43,811 bases of DNA from Nitrospira sp. (GTDB taxonomy: Bacteria; Nitrospirota; Nitrospiria; Nitrospirales; Nitrospiraceae), in assembly GCA_019636945.1 (NCBI GenBank), contig JAHBWO010000018.1, forward strand, positions 1-43,811. Direction: 5' to 3'. Each line of letters starts with the position of its first letter. The first letter of the stretch is position 1. The position numbers and the translations under genes were made by a program. The notes under the pieces are model-generated. The model saw nothing but the letters and a program-made list of their open reading frames with translations. It ran no database searches and had not been told where the DNA came from. This document shows, piece after piece, positions 32,129-41,259 of the stretch.

Positions 32129-33193
32129 TCATCCGCCTCGAGCATGCATTTCCAAATGAGGATCTTCTCGGAGCTGATCGATACCGATCAGCCCGCTGGA
32201 CCGGAGGCCGAGCCGCTCGAGGGCCTTTCGCTCCTCAGCTCCACGGTCACGACGAGCCATCCACACGGATCGAATCAGCTCTCGCATCTCCGCGGAACCG
32301 GCTCCCCGCCGAAGCGGTTTCCGTAGATCCACACCCGATGCAGCATACAAGCACACATACCAAATCCCGTCGGCGGTCACGCGGCTACGATCGCAATGCG
32401 CGCAGAAGGGCTGAGTCGTCGAGGGAATAATCCCAAAGATCGTCCCATCCGGCAAGCGAAATCGTTGGGCCGGGGCTGCGCCACGCCCTGGAATCGGGAT
32501 GATCTGGCCGTACCACCGGCCTAAGAGATCGAGGATGCGGTCCTGCGACAACACCTTATCGGGATTCCACTCATTCGCGCCTCCGACATCCATATACTCG
32601 ATAAACCGCACTTCAGCCTGGAAGTGTTTGGCAAACTCAATCAACGGAATTAGCTCATCGTCATTGAATCCACGAATCGCCACTGTGTCGAGCTTCAGAT
32701 TCGGGAATCCCACCTTTCCGACCGATTCAATCCCCTCGACCACACGTGAAAATTCATCCCGTCTGGTCAATTGGCGAAATCGCTCCGGGCGGAGGGTATC
32801 AAGACTGACCGTAATCCGATCAAGCCCCGCTTCGTAGAGTTCTTGCGCCTGTTCTGCCAAGAGGATGCCGTTCGTCGTCAAGGCAACTTCAGTGATGCAC
32901 CGATTTTGTCTGAGTAACCGGACCAGCCGAGCCAGGTCTCTTCGCAACAGCGGCTCCCCACCTGTCAGCCTGACCTTGTCGACGCCCAAGTCGGTGAAAG
33001 CGCCCACCAGCGTCGCCATTTCTTCAAAGCTTAAGATGTTCTCTCGCGGCAGCCAGACATACTCGGGCTCCGGCATGCAGTAACTGCAGCGAAGATTACA
33101 GCGATCCGTCACGGACAACCGCAGGCTGCCGAGCGGACGGCCAAAGGTGTCGACCACAGATGGAAGATCAGCACTGATAGATTCTGAACTCAC
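32129..33193 (-). CDS. moaA: GTP 3',8-cyclase (MoaA)
   Basis: This 354-aa radical SAM enzyme has the N-terminal cluster motif CNLRCSYC (CxxxCxxC), the GGEPLLR SAM-binding loop, and the C-terminal second cluster FCAHCDRSRVTADGIWYVC. It ends in the conserved GG tail (HARGG). It catalyses the first step of molybdenum cofactor synthesis with MoaC. The start MSSESISADLPSVVDTFGRP fits the family. It is followed on the same strand by nothing for 385 bp and preceded by the moaD-moaE fusion and moaC. Confidence 0.95.
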   Translation of the reverse strand: MSSESISADLPSVVDTFGRPLGSLRLSVTDRCNLRCSYCMPEPEYVWLPRENILSFEEMATLVGAFTDLGVDKVRLTGGEPLLRRDLARLVRLLRQNRCITEVALTTNGILLAEQAQELYEAGLDRITVSLDTLRPERFRQLTRRDEFSRVVEGIESVGKVGFPNLKLDTVAIRGFNDDELIPLIEFAKHFQAEVRFIEYMDVGGANEWNPDKVLSQDRILDLLGRWYGQIIPIPGRGAAPAQRFRLPDGTIFGIIPSTTQPFCAHCDRSRVTADGIWYVCLYAASGVDLRKPLRRGAGSAEMRELIRSVWMARRDRGAEERKALERLGLRSSGLIGIDQLREDPHLEMHARGG

Positions 33194-33256
33194 CGGCTTC
33201 CTCTTCCCCTCGAAAGCTTTTTACCCCTCATCCCTCACACCTTACCCATTCCTATC

Positions 33257-33958
33257 CTACGGATGTTCCTCGACCCAGACTTCTCCCTCCGGCGTATGTT
33301 CCAGTTTCCAGATCGGCGTGATTTGTTTGAGTTCGTCGATGGCCCACCGACAGGCGGTGAACGCGTCGGCACGGTGCTCCGCCCCGGCGATGATGAGCAC
33401 AATATTCTCCCCGATCGTGATGGCCCCATACCGATGGATAATCAACAACTCGAGAATGTCGAATTCTTTGAGAGCTCGTTCACGAATCTCCCGCAGCTTT
33501 TTCTGCGCCATCCCTTCATAGTGCTCAAACGTAATCCCATCGACATCTCTGCCGCGGGATCGATCACGCGCGATGCCCAAGAACGTGGCAATACCACCAA
33601 TCCGTTTCGACCGGCTCTTGACGCGATCAAGCTCCTGATCAATAGAAAAATTCTCCCGCTGCACACGGACAAACTGGCTGTCGTCCAGCTCAGTATTCAT
33701 TGAACTCCCTCCGGCAAAGGGCGGCAACAGCGCGATCTCGTCACCCTCACTGATCATCGTGTCTTCGTGCGCAATGTCCTGATTCACCGACACCAACACC
33801 TTCTTCTTCTGAATAAGCTCTCCGACTGCAGGGTGGCTGATCTCGATGGCACGGACTAGGTCCTTGACCAGCCGTCCATTCGCCACATTCAACGACAGAG
33901 AACCCTGATTCCCCGCCAGCAGTTTCATCATACCGAACAACTTGATCGTCACCATCAT
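33257..33958 (-). CDS. moaX: MoaD-MoaE fusion (molybdopterin synthase)
   Basis: Residues 1-85 are a MoaD ubiquitin-like domain (TIKLFGMMKLLAG to EIALLPPFAGG). The rest is MoaE (VRVQRENFSIDQELDRVK, GIARDRSRGRDVDGITFEHY, RYGAITIGENIVLI, HRADAFTACRWAIDELKQ, PIWKLEHTPEG). MoaD must carry a free C-terminal Gly-Gly to be thiocarboxylated, yet here GG is followed directly by SSMNTELDD and MoaE. As in mycobacterial MoaX, cleavage after GG would be needed. An internal ATG (MNTELDD) could also start free MoaE. It is 15 bp after moaC. Confidence 0.92.
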   Translation of the reverse strand: MMVTIKLFGMMKLLAGNQGSLSLNVANGRLVKDLVRAIEISHPAVGELIQKKKVLVSVNQDIAHEDTMISEGDEIALLPPFAGGSSMNTELDDSQFVRVQRENFSIDQELDRVKSRSKRIGGIATFLGIARDRSRGRDVDGITFEHYEGMAQKKLREIRERALKEFDILELLIIHRYGAITIGENIVLIIAGAEHRADAFTACRWAIDELKQITPIWKLEHTPEGEVWVEEHP

Positions 33959-33973
33959 GGCGTAGCCTTGACC

Positions 33974-34468
33974 TCAGCCTTCCCTCGTATAGGTCCCCGA
34001 CTTTCCGCCTGATTTCGACAGGAGACAGACCTCGCGAACACTCATTCCCCGATCGACCGCCTTACACATGTCATAAATGGTCAACGCCGCAACCGTCACG
34101 GCCGTCATGGCTTCCATTTCGACTCCCGTCGGTCCTGTCGTCTTGGCCGTGGCTGTAATGGTAATCGAACAGTGGCCTGCTGCATCCGGCTTCGGGTCTT
34201 CGTTGAAGGCAATGTCAACGCTGGTGAGCGCAATTGGATGACACATGGGAATCAGGTCCGGCGTCTTCTTCGCACCCATGACACCAGCGACCTGAGCGAC
34301 GGCCAAGACATCGCCCTTGGCGATCTTGCCACGTTGAATCTTTTCAAGGGTTTCAGGAAGTAAGAAGACTGTGGCTTGAGCAGTAGCCAGCCGTTCAGTC
34401 GACTCCTTGGCACTGATGTCGACCATCCGAGCCCGACCAGATTCGTTGAAGTGGGTGAATTCAGCCAT
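33974..34468 (-). CDS. moaC: cyclic pyranopterin monophosphate synthase (MoaC)
   Basis: This 164-aa protein has the MoaC signatures: [16 protein letters not shown], the active-site [18 protein letters not shown] loop, [27 protein letters not shown] and the C-terminal KSGGKSGTY. It rearranges the MoaA product into cPMP. It is the first gene of the minus-strand moaC-moaX-moaA cluster. Confidence 0.96.
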   Translation of the reverse strand: MAEFTHFNESGRARMVDISAKESTERLATAQATVFLLPETLEKIQRGKIAKGDVLAVAQVAGVMGAKKTPDLIPMCHPIALTSVDIAFNEDPKPDAAGHCSITITATAKTTGPTGVEMEAMTAVTVAALTIYDMCKAVDRGMSVREVCLLSKSGGKSGTYTREG

Positions 34469-34575
34469 TTTTCTCGTTGAATCAGTATGTTGCAGTCAAG
34501 AGCTGGCGGAATTATAGGTGCCGCCAAAGAGGAAGGTCAAGGAAGGGAAGGTACAACACGGGCTGTCAGTTACCA

Positions 34576-35088
34576 TTACGGTAAGGATTGAGGCCGGATA
34601 CGTGTCGCCTCAATGGTCCCTGGACCAGAGAAAACGATGTTGCCCGCGGCATCGTGAATCTCTACCAAAATAGTTCCTTGCAGTTGTTCGCCGCCGCGGA
34701 TCAATTGAAACTGATACCGAACCTTTTCCCGACCAATGACAACGCCTGGTGAAGTGGGGTGATCAGAAGTGCCTTGGTAGAGCAGGACGGTCGTGGCCTC
34801 AAATTTGTCATTCTTCGAACGGCGCCACTCCCCGTGACCGGAAGTGGCAAGCACGGGGCCAAGCGGAGACTGCGGGAGATAGAGTCGGCGTGACTCGACG
34901 AGATTGCCGTCTGCACCGAACGTCAAGAGGGTGGTCAACGGAGAAAGCGGTATCGTGGTTGACTGGGCAATCCCTTCCCACGAGCCGGTGGGCGTCCGAT
35001 CTTCATGGGCAAATGCAGGGACTCCGACGAGCCCAGCCGTCAGAAGCCCAATCGCACACACCATCCTTTTCACGTGATGCAACTTCAT
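34576..35088 (-). CDS. secreted protein of unknown function
   Basis: This 170-aa protein has a signal peptide (RMVCAIGLLTAGLVGVPAFA, cleavage before HED). The mature part is beta-rich with TGSWEGIAQ at its start, TLLTFGADGNLVESRRLYL, a GHGEWRR segment and QGTILVEIHDAAGNIVFSG near the end. The repeating G-x-W-x-G pattern suggests a small lipocalin-like barrel. No catalytic motif is visible. It is monocistronic and divergent from the next gene. Confidence 0.7.
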   Translation of the reverse strand: MKLHHVKRMVCAIGLLTAGLVGVPAFAHEDRTPTGSWEGIAQSTTIPLSPLTTLLTFGADGNLVESRRLYLPQSPLGPVLATSGHGEWRRSKNDKFEATTVLLYQGTSDHPTSPGVVIGREKVRYQFQLIRGGEQLQGTILVEIHDAAGNIVFSGPGTIEATRIRPQSLP

Positions 35089-35271
35089 AGTGACCTTCCT
35101 GGCTCACGAAAATTCTGCATTCTTAGCCACCCCGTTCCGATTCGTCAAGTCGGTCCCCGGTCAGGGTTGTTCTGACCAAGCACGGTTGGTCGGAGTGAGA
35201 CACATCAGGCGCAATCGCCGACTCAGCCTGAGGTAACCCGTGATAAGAACAGCGCTCAATAACAGTCTCGA

Positions 35272-35299
35272 TAGACTCCTGAACTCGCCTTGCTATACT
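35272..35299 (+). promoter_or_regulatory. sigma-70 promoter candidate
   Basis: TATACT at 35294-35299 is a strong -10 box, with a weak TAGACT-like -35 at 35272-35277 (16-bp spacing). Transcription would begin near 35306, which supports the ATG at 35327 rather than an upstream start. Confidence 0.45.
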
Positions 35300-35326
35300 T
35301 CACTTCAAAAAGGTCGAACAAGATCC

Positions 35327-36052
35327 ATGAAGACACTTCTGATAAGCATCGCAGCGCTTGGAGTCGTCGCCATAGCTGGAAGCCTCTGGTGGTTGCACAA
35401 CTCACTGGATGCTCAGGTCGCTTCCGCTATCCGCCGATATGGGCCTGAGATCACCGGTGTGCCCATCAGTCTCTCAAAAGCCACCATCAATCCCCTCGAC
35501 GGTAAGGCGGCGTTGTATGGGCTGGTGGTCGGCAACCCTGATGGCTTCAAGACCAACCAGGCTCTGTCGCTCGACGAAATCAGCATGACGCTCGATATCA
35601 GGTCGTTGACGACCGACGTGATCCGGATCAAAGAGCTCACCCTTCTCAAACCGGCAATCACATACGAGTATGCCGCCGGCGGCAGTAACCTCGATGTACT
35701 ACAACGCAACATCGAACGCGCCATCGGCCATCACAAGCAGAAGGCTCAGCCCTCGGAGTCAGGCAAGAAACTCATCATCGAACATCTGTACGTGAAGTCC
35801 GCAAGAGCCCACGTGAGTGCCGAACTGCTCAATGGCGACGCCGTCTCCGTGCCGATCCCCGACGTGCACCTCCAAGACATCGGCAGGAAATCAGACGGAG
35901 TCACCGCCGGAGAAGTCACCAAACAGATCCTCGGCTCGATCGTCCAGCAGGTCAGCACAGCCATGACAGCAGCTGGGATACATACCGCCACCAACACCAT
36001 CCAGAAAGCGGTAGACTCCGCGACCCAGGCCATCAAGGGTCTCTTCAAGTAG
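35327..36052 (+). CDS. membrane-anchored AsmA/DUF748-like protein
   Basis: This 241-aa protein has one N-terminal membrane helix (TLLISIAALGVVAIAGSLWWL) followed by a periplasmic region with SLSKATINPLDGKAALYGLVV and NPDGFKTNQALSLDEISMTL, the repeating beta pattern of AsmA/DUF748 proteins implicated in outer-membrane lipid handling. A helical tail follows (KAVDSATQAIKGLFK). ATG 35327 is preferred because a -10 box lies in the 5' part of the longer frame that begins at 35240. Confidence 0.72.
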   Translation: MKTLLISIAALGVVAIAGSLWWLHNSLDAQVASAIRRYGPEITGVPISLSKATINPLDGKAALYGLVVGNPDGFKTNQALSLDEISMTLDIRSLTTDVIRIKELTLLKPAITYEYAAGGSNLDVLQRNIERAIGHHKQKAQPSESGKKLIIEHLYVKSARAHVSAELLNGDAVSVPIPDVHLQDIGRKSDGVTAGEVTKQILGSIVQQVSTAMTAAGIHTATNTIQKAVDSATQAIKGLFK

Positions 36053-36218
36053 CGGGGTGCTGGTCACATTTCGACTGATCCTGGGCCGTCATCCCCCTCT
36101 TTTTGCAGTCTAGAAAAACACGACCTGTTTCAGTACACTCTCCCGAAGCCTTCAGGTCTTATCTGAGAAGGAACGGGCTTCCGGACGACGACTTCACGAT
36201 CTTGCCGCGAGGATTTCA

Positions 36219-36629
36219 ATGGGATTTCTCAGCAAACTGCTCGACATGCCGTCGTTCAATGGCGCGACCAACGCGCTCCTCGTAGAGTTGGCCTTGCTTG
36301 AATTCACCGAGTCGCAACGGACACACCTGAAAGGCCGTGTGATTGAGCTCTACCGCACGCATCGAGCTTCAACTGAGTCGGTAGAAGTCACATTGGTGGA
36401 GCTGAATCAAACACCACGCTTCTTCCAATTGAACCTGGTGGCCCTTGCGATGAAGGACCTTGGATTGAAGCCGCCTCTCAAAAAGGAAAAATTGAAGCAC
36501 ATTCGTGATCCGTTCGATCCTACCCACGCGGATGGACGCGCACTGAACGCCGTCGCACGGCGATTGAAATGGCAACACGGGATCGAAATCTGGATTCGTG
36601 AAGAACCCATCAGTTTTGATTCCTGGTAA
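36219..36629 (+). CDS. hypothetical protein
   Basis: This 136-aa soluble protein has GAGGATTTCA before its ATG. It is helical and charged: ALLVELALLEFTESQRTHLKG, LNQTPRFFQLNLVALAMKDLG and ALNAVARRLKWQHGIEIWIREE. No family is recognised. It stands alone between an AsmA-like gene and the skp-like gene, which has its own promoter. The good ribosome site and codon pattern favour a real gene. Confidence 0.65.
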   Translation: MGFLSKLLDMPSFNGATNALLVELALLEFTESQRTHLKGRVIELYRTHRASTESVEVTLVELNQTPRFFQLNLVALAMKDLGLKPPLKKEKLKHIRDPFDPTHADGRALNAVARRLKWQHGIEIWIREEPISFDSW

Positions 36630-36642
36630 CCTGCCATTCGCT

Positions 36643-36672
36643 TGACAGACTAATTGATCCACGGTTATTCTG
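36643..36672 (+). promoter_or_regulatory. sigma-70 promoter of the skp-like gene
   Basis: TTGACA (36643-36648) and TATTCT (36667-36672) are separated by 18 bases, about 40 bp before the ATG of the OmpH/Skp-like gene. Confidence 0.55.
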
Positions 36673-36713
36673 CCCACACTTCCTCGTGTTGGTGACCACA
36701 TACAGGAGACATT

Positions 36714-37262
36714 ATGTCCATGTTTGCGTTCCGATCATGTGTTCTTGCCGTCCTGTTTGTTTCCATGCCTCTCCTCTTTGCATCATTCGGCCAGGCTGCT
36801 GAATTTAAGATGGGAGTCGTGGATCCGCAATCGGTGCTGGAAAAATCTAAGGCAGGGAAGCGAGCGCTTGAAGGGCTGAAAGAATATGTGTCGACCAGGC
36901 AGAAACTCCTGGGCAAAGATGAAGAAGAGCTCCGCAACACCGAGAAGCAGCTGAAGGAACAGGCCCCTAAGTGGACCGACACAGAGAAGAAGGAGAAGGA
37001 GGGGCAGTTCCGAACCAAGGTCCAGGACTTCCAGAAACGTGCGCAAGAATTCAATCTGGAGCTCCAGAAGAAGCAGAAGGAACTCGTCGATGAGTATATG
37101 AAGAAAATCTCCGCTGCGACACAAACGGTCGCTGAAAAAGGTGGAGTCGCACTCGTTGTCGATAAAGGCAGCGAGCAGACCGTCAAGATCGTGATCTATC
37201 ACAAGGATGCGATTGATATCACGGAGCAGGTCATTAAGGAGTTTGATCGAGTCAACAAATAG
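36714..37262 (+). CDS. OmpH/Skp-family periplasmic chaperone
   Basis: This 182-aa protein has a signal peptide (RSCVLAVLFVSMPLLFASFG, cleavage near QAA-EF), then KMGVVDPQSVLEKSKAGKRAL. A long charged coiled coil (about 45-125, with KEKEGQFRTKVQDFQKRAQEF) and a beta return strand (ALVVDKGSEQTVKIVIYH) complete the Skp fold. Skp trimers hold unfolded outer membrane proteins in the periplasm, and the LptD barrel in this window would be a client type. AGGAGA lies before the ATG. Confidence 0.9.
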   Translation: MSMFAFRSCVLAVLFVSMPLLFASFGQAAEFKMGVVDPQSVLEKSKAGKRALEGLKEYVSTRQKLLGKDEEELRNTEKQLKEQAPKWTDTEKKEKEGQFRTKVQDFQKRAQEFNLELQKKQKELVDEYMKKISAATQTVAEKGGVALVVDKGSEQTVKIVIYHKDAIDITEQVIKEFDRVNK

Positions 37263-37280
37263 CCCTGGGCATACAGGGCT
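37261..37280. terminator. hairpin between convergent genes
   Basis: AGCCCTG, a six-base loop and CAGGGCT form a 7-bp stem overlapping the end of the skp-like gene and four bases short of the rhodanese stop. It can serve both convergent transcripts. Confidence 0.55.
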
Positions 37281-37283
37281 TCG

Positions 37284-37649
37284 CTATTCAAGTGGGAAAC
37301 CAGCTTCCCGCCACGCGCGAATTCCTCCATCCATTGAGAGCACATTCTGGTATCCCATCTGTTGCAGTGCATCAGCCGCCAAGGCTGATCGATAACCTCC
37401 CCCGCAATACAGCACGATAGAGTCCTGCTGATCGGGCACCACTGACTCGATATCCCGTTCGATAATTCCCTTCCCAAGATGCCTGGCGCCTTTGGCATGG
37501 TCTTGAGCAAACTCATGATCCTCACGGATATCAATGAAATGAAACTGCTCACCCCGGTCCAGACGGGTCTTCACCTCAGCCACGCTGCATTCTTTCACCC
37601 GCTGCTTCGCCTGATCGACGAGTTTCAAAAAACCTGGATTATGCTTCAT
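37284..37649 (-). CDS. rhodanese-like sulfurtransferase domain protein
   Basis: This 121-aa single-domain rhodanese has the active-site Cys in IVLYCGGGYRSALAA, with QFHFIDIREDHEFAQDHAKGA and VLSMDGGIRAWREAGFP. It moves sulfane sulfur to acceptors such as thiols or cyanide. It has no signal peptide. It is a lone gene convergent with the skp-like gene. Confidence 0.92.
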   Translation of the reverse strand: MKHNPGFLKLVDQAKQRVKECSVAEVKTRLDRGEQFHFIDIREDHEFAQDHAKGARHLGKGIIERDIESVVPDQQDSIVLYCGGGYRSALAADALQQMGYQNVLSMDGGIRAWREAGFPLE

Positions 37650-37695
37650 GGTTCATGTCTCCCAATTAGCCTACAGTATCATGACGGTTCATGGC

Positions 37696-37774
37696 GAAAT
37701 GGCCTGTATGTTTCATGTTTCGAGTTTCAGGTTTCAAGTGTGTAGGCAACGTGAGACCCGCGCTTCACGAGGCC
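37696..37774 (+). repeat. dispersed direct repeat, copy 1
   Basis: Begins GAAATGGCCTGTATG and contains TTTCATGTTTCGAGTTTCAG, then GGCAACGTGAGACCCGCGCT. A second copy in the same orientation lies at 39040-39122, so the two flank the radical SAM gene. Confidence 0.75.
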
Positions 37775-37782
37775 CACATCAC

Positions 37783-37822
37783 CGTTCGACAAGTTCTCGG
37801 CCCTGAGTGTTATCGAAGGGCG
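37783..37822. repeat. inverted TTCGACAAG-type repeat
   Basis: CCGTTCGACAAG and CTGAGTGTTATCGAAGGG form two inverted, diverged arms of the CCCTGAGCTTGTCGAAGGG type of interspersed repeat. It lies in the gap before the radical SAM gene's 3' end. Confidence 0.55.
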
Positions 37823-37895
37823 ATCAACGAGCGCCATAGCCTAATTGCCTCGACATATCGACGGTTGTAGGAGAAGCGCTCATGAATCATGCGGG

Positions 37896-38930
37896 CTAAA
37901 ACAGAGAGAGCTGCCTCTGACCTGGCCGGCAAAATGTTTCCGAGATGGGACTCATCCCATCGTCCGGAAATCCTGCTTTCCGCTTCGCAAGCTCAAAGAG
38001 CTGTGTGATCAAATTCCAATAAGGCCCCTGTCCGTCCTGTCTCTTAAAAAATCGGCCCTCTGTCAACGCTCCTCCTCTCACCTCACGGAGACGATTGGTG
38101 ATCTTTGCAGTTCGTTCCGGGAAAGCCTCCGCGAGTCGATCGACAAACACCGACTCCACACTTCCCGACAATCTCAACAGACTATAGGTCGCGGTGCAGG
38201 CGCCGGCATGGGCTCCCCGTTCCAGCAAATCCGGAATATCCTCTTCATTCACAGCGGGAATAATCGGGGCAATCGATAGGCCGGTCGGAATACCGGCTGC
38301 CGCCAGCAGGCTCATCGCAGCCAACCGCTTGGTAATCGATGGGGCTTGTGGTTCGAGCTTGCGGGCCACCTCGTCGGACGAAAAGGGAATACTGAAGTAC
38401 ACCAGCACCCAGGCCTCTCGTTGCAATCGACGAAGCACATCAAGATCGCGCAGCACCAGTGCTCCTTTCGTGATGATTGCGACCGGATTTCGATACTCGG
38501 CACACACTTCCAGACAGGCGCGGGTTAATCCATGACTGGCTTCGAGCGGCTGATAGCAGTCCGTGTTTCCGGAAAATACAATCAGCTCTCCCTTCCATGA
38601 AGGCTTCTCGAAGGCTTGCCGAAGTAACCGTGGCGCATCCTGCTTGACGACAAGCTTACTCTCAAAATCGGTTCCAGCACCAAATCCCCAATACTCATGG
38701 GATGGACGGGCATAACAATAGGCGCAGGCATGAAAGCAGCCGCGATAGGGATTCACACTCCACCGAAACGGCAAATCAGGACTGTCGTTCCGACTGAGAA
38801 TCTCCCGGCTATCGTCCGTATAGAGCATCAGCTTGGCTACACTCGCCGGCTCAAGGAGGTCCCGATGCCGAGACTCAAAGGGGTTGGGAGGATTAGAGAT
38901 CCGACGCATCGCGCCTATCCTCTCCCCCAT
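37896..38930 (-). CDS. radical SAM protein (PA0069 / Rv2578c-like)
   Basis: This 344-aa protein has the SAM cluster CFHACAYCYARPSHEY (CxxxCxxC), LIVFSGNTDCYQPLEA and LSIAPIIPAVNEEDIP, and ends RQLSLF. The set matches the PA0069/Rv2578c-type radical SAM family, which is related to spore photoproduct lyase (SplB) but has no established substrate. ATG 38930 is used; MRRISNP at codon 8 is an alternative. It stands alone between two copies of a direct repeat. Confidence 0.9.
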   Translation of the reverse strand: MGERIGAMRRISNPPNPFESRHRDLLEPASVAKLMLYTDDSREILSRNDSPDLPFRWSVNPYRGCFHACAYCYARPSHEYWGFGAGTDFESKLVVKQDAPRLLRQAFEKPSWKGELIVFSGNTDCYQPLEASHGLTRACLEVCAEYRNPVAIITKGALVLRDLDVLRRLQREAWVLVYFSIPFSSDEVARKLEPQAPSITKRLAAMSLLAAAGIPTGLSIAPIIPAVNEEDIPDLLERGAHAGACTATYSLLRLSGSVESVFVDRLAEAFPERTAKITNRLREVRGGALTEGRFFKRQDGQGPYWNLITQLFELAKRKAGFPDDGMSPISETFCRPGQRQLSLF

Positions 38931-39039
38931 GCCCGATTGATGTCAAACGTCAGCGTGGCGAGAAGAGCCCGATGCGGCACCTTGGCCGTTTCGTTGACAC
39001 TCGGAAACCGAGCCCGTATTATTCACGACTCTTTGTGGT

Positions 39040-39122
39040 GAAATGGCCTGTACGTTTCATGTTTCGAGTTTCAGGTTTTAAGTTTTTTGGGGGCAATGCG
39101 AGACTCGCGCTTCGTGCGCGCG
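39040..39122 (+). repeat. dispersed direct repeat, copy 2
   Basis: GAAATGGCCTGTACG and TTTCATGTTTCGAGTTTCAG match copy 1 at 37696 nearly base for base. The following GGCAATGCGAGACTCGCGCT is a diverged version. It ends just before the serS leader. Confidence 0.75.
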
Positions 39123-39150
39123 TCACGAACGACGAGCTTTGAAAGGATAG

Positions 39151-40440
<1,290 letters not shown>

Positions 40441-40588
40441 ATCTCTCCCCGCCGCGTTTCCGTTAGAGTACCCGAAATCTGCACCGACCACCCTGGACAA
40501 TTTTGAATTTTTCACACCTTGAATTGCGAGTCCAACTCGTGTACAACCGCCCTCCGCTAAGCGAGAGGAGTACAACAAAGGAGCTGAA

Positions 40589-40792
40589 ATGGGAGCACAG
40601 TGGTCACTGAGTCAAGAAGAAGAAGACATGCATCGCCAGAGTTTGTTTCGAAAGGCGAGAAAAGGCGACGAGAAAGCCAAGCAAGAGTTACAAGAAGTCT
40701 ATGGCGTGCGGTTATGGGCGGAGCATGAACGGGCAGAGTTGGTGTACGACAATCCCCGCTACAATGCCAAACGTGGTAGCCAGAAGTCTTGA
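40589..40792 (+). CDS. small conserved-looking hypothetical protein
   Basis: This 67-aa charged protein (QEEEDMHRQSLFRKARKGDEK, then AKQELQEVYGVRLW) is preceded by AAGGAG eight bases before its ATG. It is helical and cytoplasmic. I recognise no family. It is the last clear core-type gene before the AT-richer end of the window. Confidence 0.65.
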   Translation: MGAQWSLSQEEEDMHRQSLFRKARKGDEKAKQELQEVYGVRLWAEHERAELVYDNPRYNAKRGSQKS

Positions 40793-41259
40793 CCATCTGG
40801 ATTAGGCTAAACAGTACCTCCCCGAGAAAAACCAAGAACCCCTTCGTGAATACTGGCCAATTGCCTTTGGCTGGAATGGCCCCTGTTCACGAATGGCTGT
40901 TTACCAGGCCAGCGGAACGCCACAGACTGTGCGATCTGGCACCTGTCTGAGGTCCGAGCAGCCGAACGTGCCGGTCTTGGAAATCCAGAAACCGCAGTCC
41001 TCTAACCCTGCTAAGAACTTCGCCCGTGGTATTACCGTCCACTACCGTCGTTTACCGCTTCGTTGTCCCCCCGAATATCCTCTCATCTTTCCCGCCACTA
41101 GGAAGTCTTCGTACTCGACAGCGGATCAAACAACGCTCCTGCCGAACAGTCACTAGAACAGATGGTCCTAACCGCCTCGATCTTAATGGGATACAGGTGT
41201 ATCCTTCTGACCTTAAGACGGAAGTGCACGGAAGACAACTATTACGGGAACTCATTTGA
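40793..41259. other. gene-poor junction region
   Basis: About 467 bp. Short plus-strand frames exist; one of about 48 codons ending near 40996 reads coding-like (EVRAAERAGLGNPETAVL) but has no start codon, so it may be a remnant. TTCGTGAA and TTCACGAA form a weak inverted repeat at about 40843-40892. I see no tRNA, integrase or terminator. It marks the change from core to accessory sequence. Confidence 0.35.

Noticed and set aside
31840..32145. 101-codon minus-strand frame between moaA and accD
   Set aside because: It starts inside moaA in another frame and its translation is compositionally odd. A different frame in the same gap is slightly more plausible but still weak.
40893..41156. 87-codon plus-strand frame in the core/accessory junction
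   Set aside because: No ribosome site and no protein-like pattern; other frames in the same stretch look equally open.
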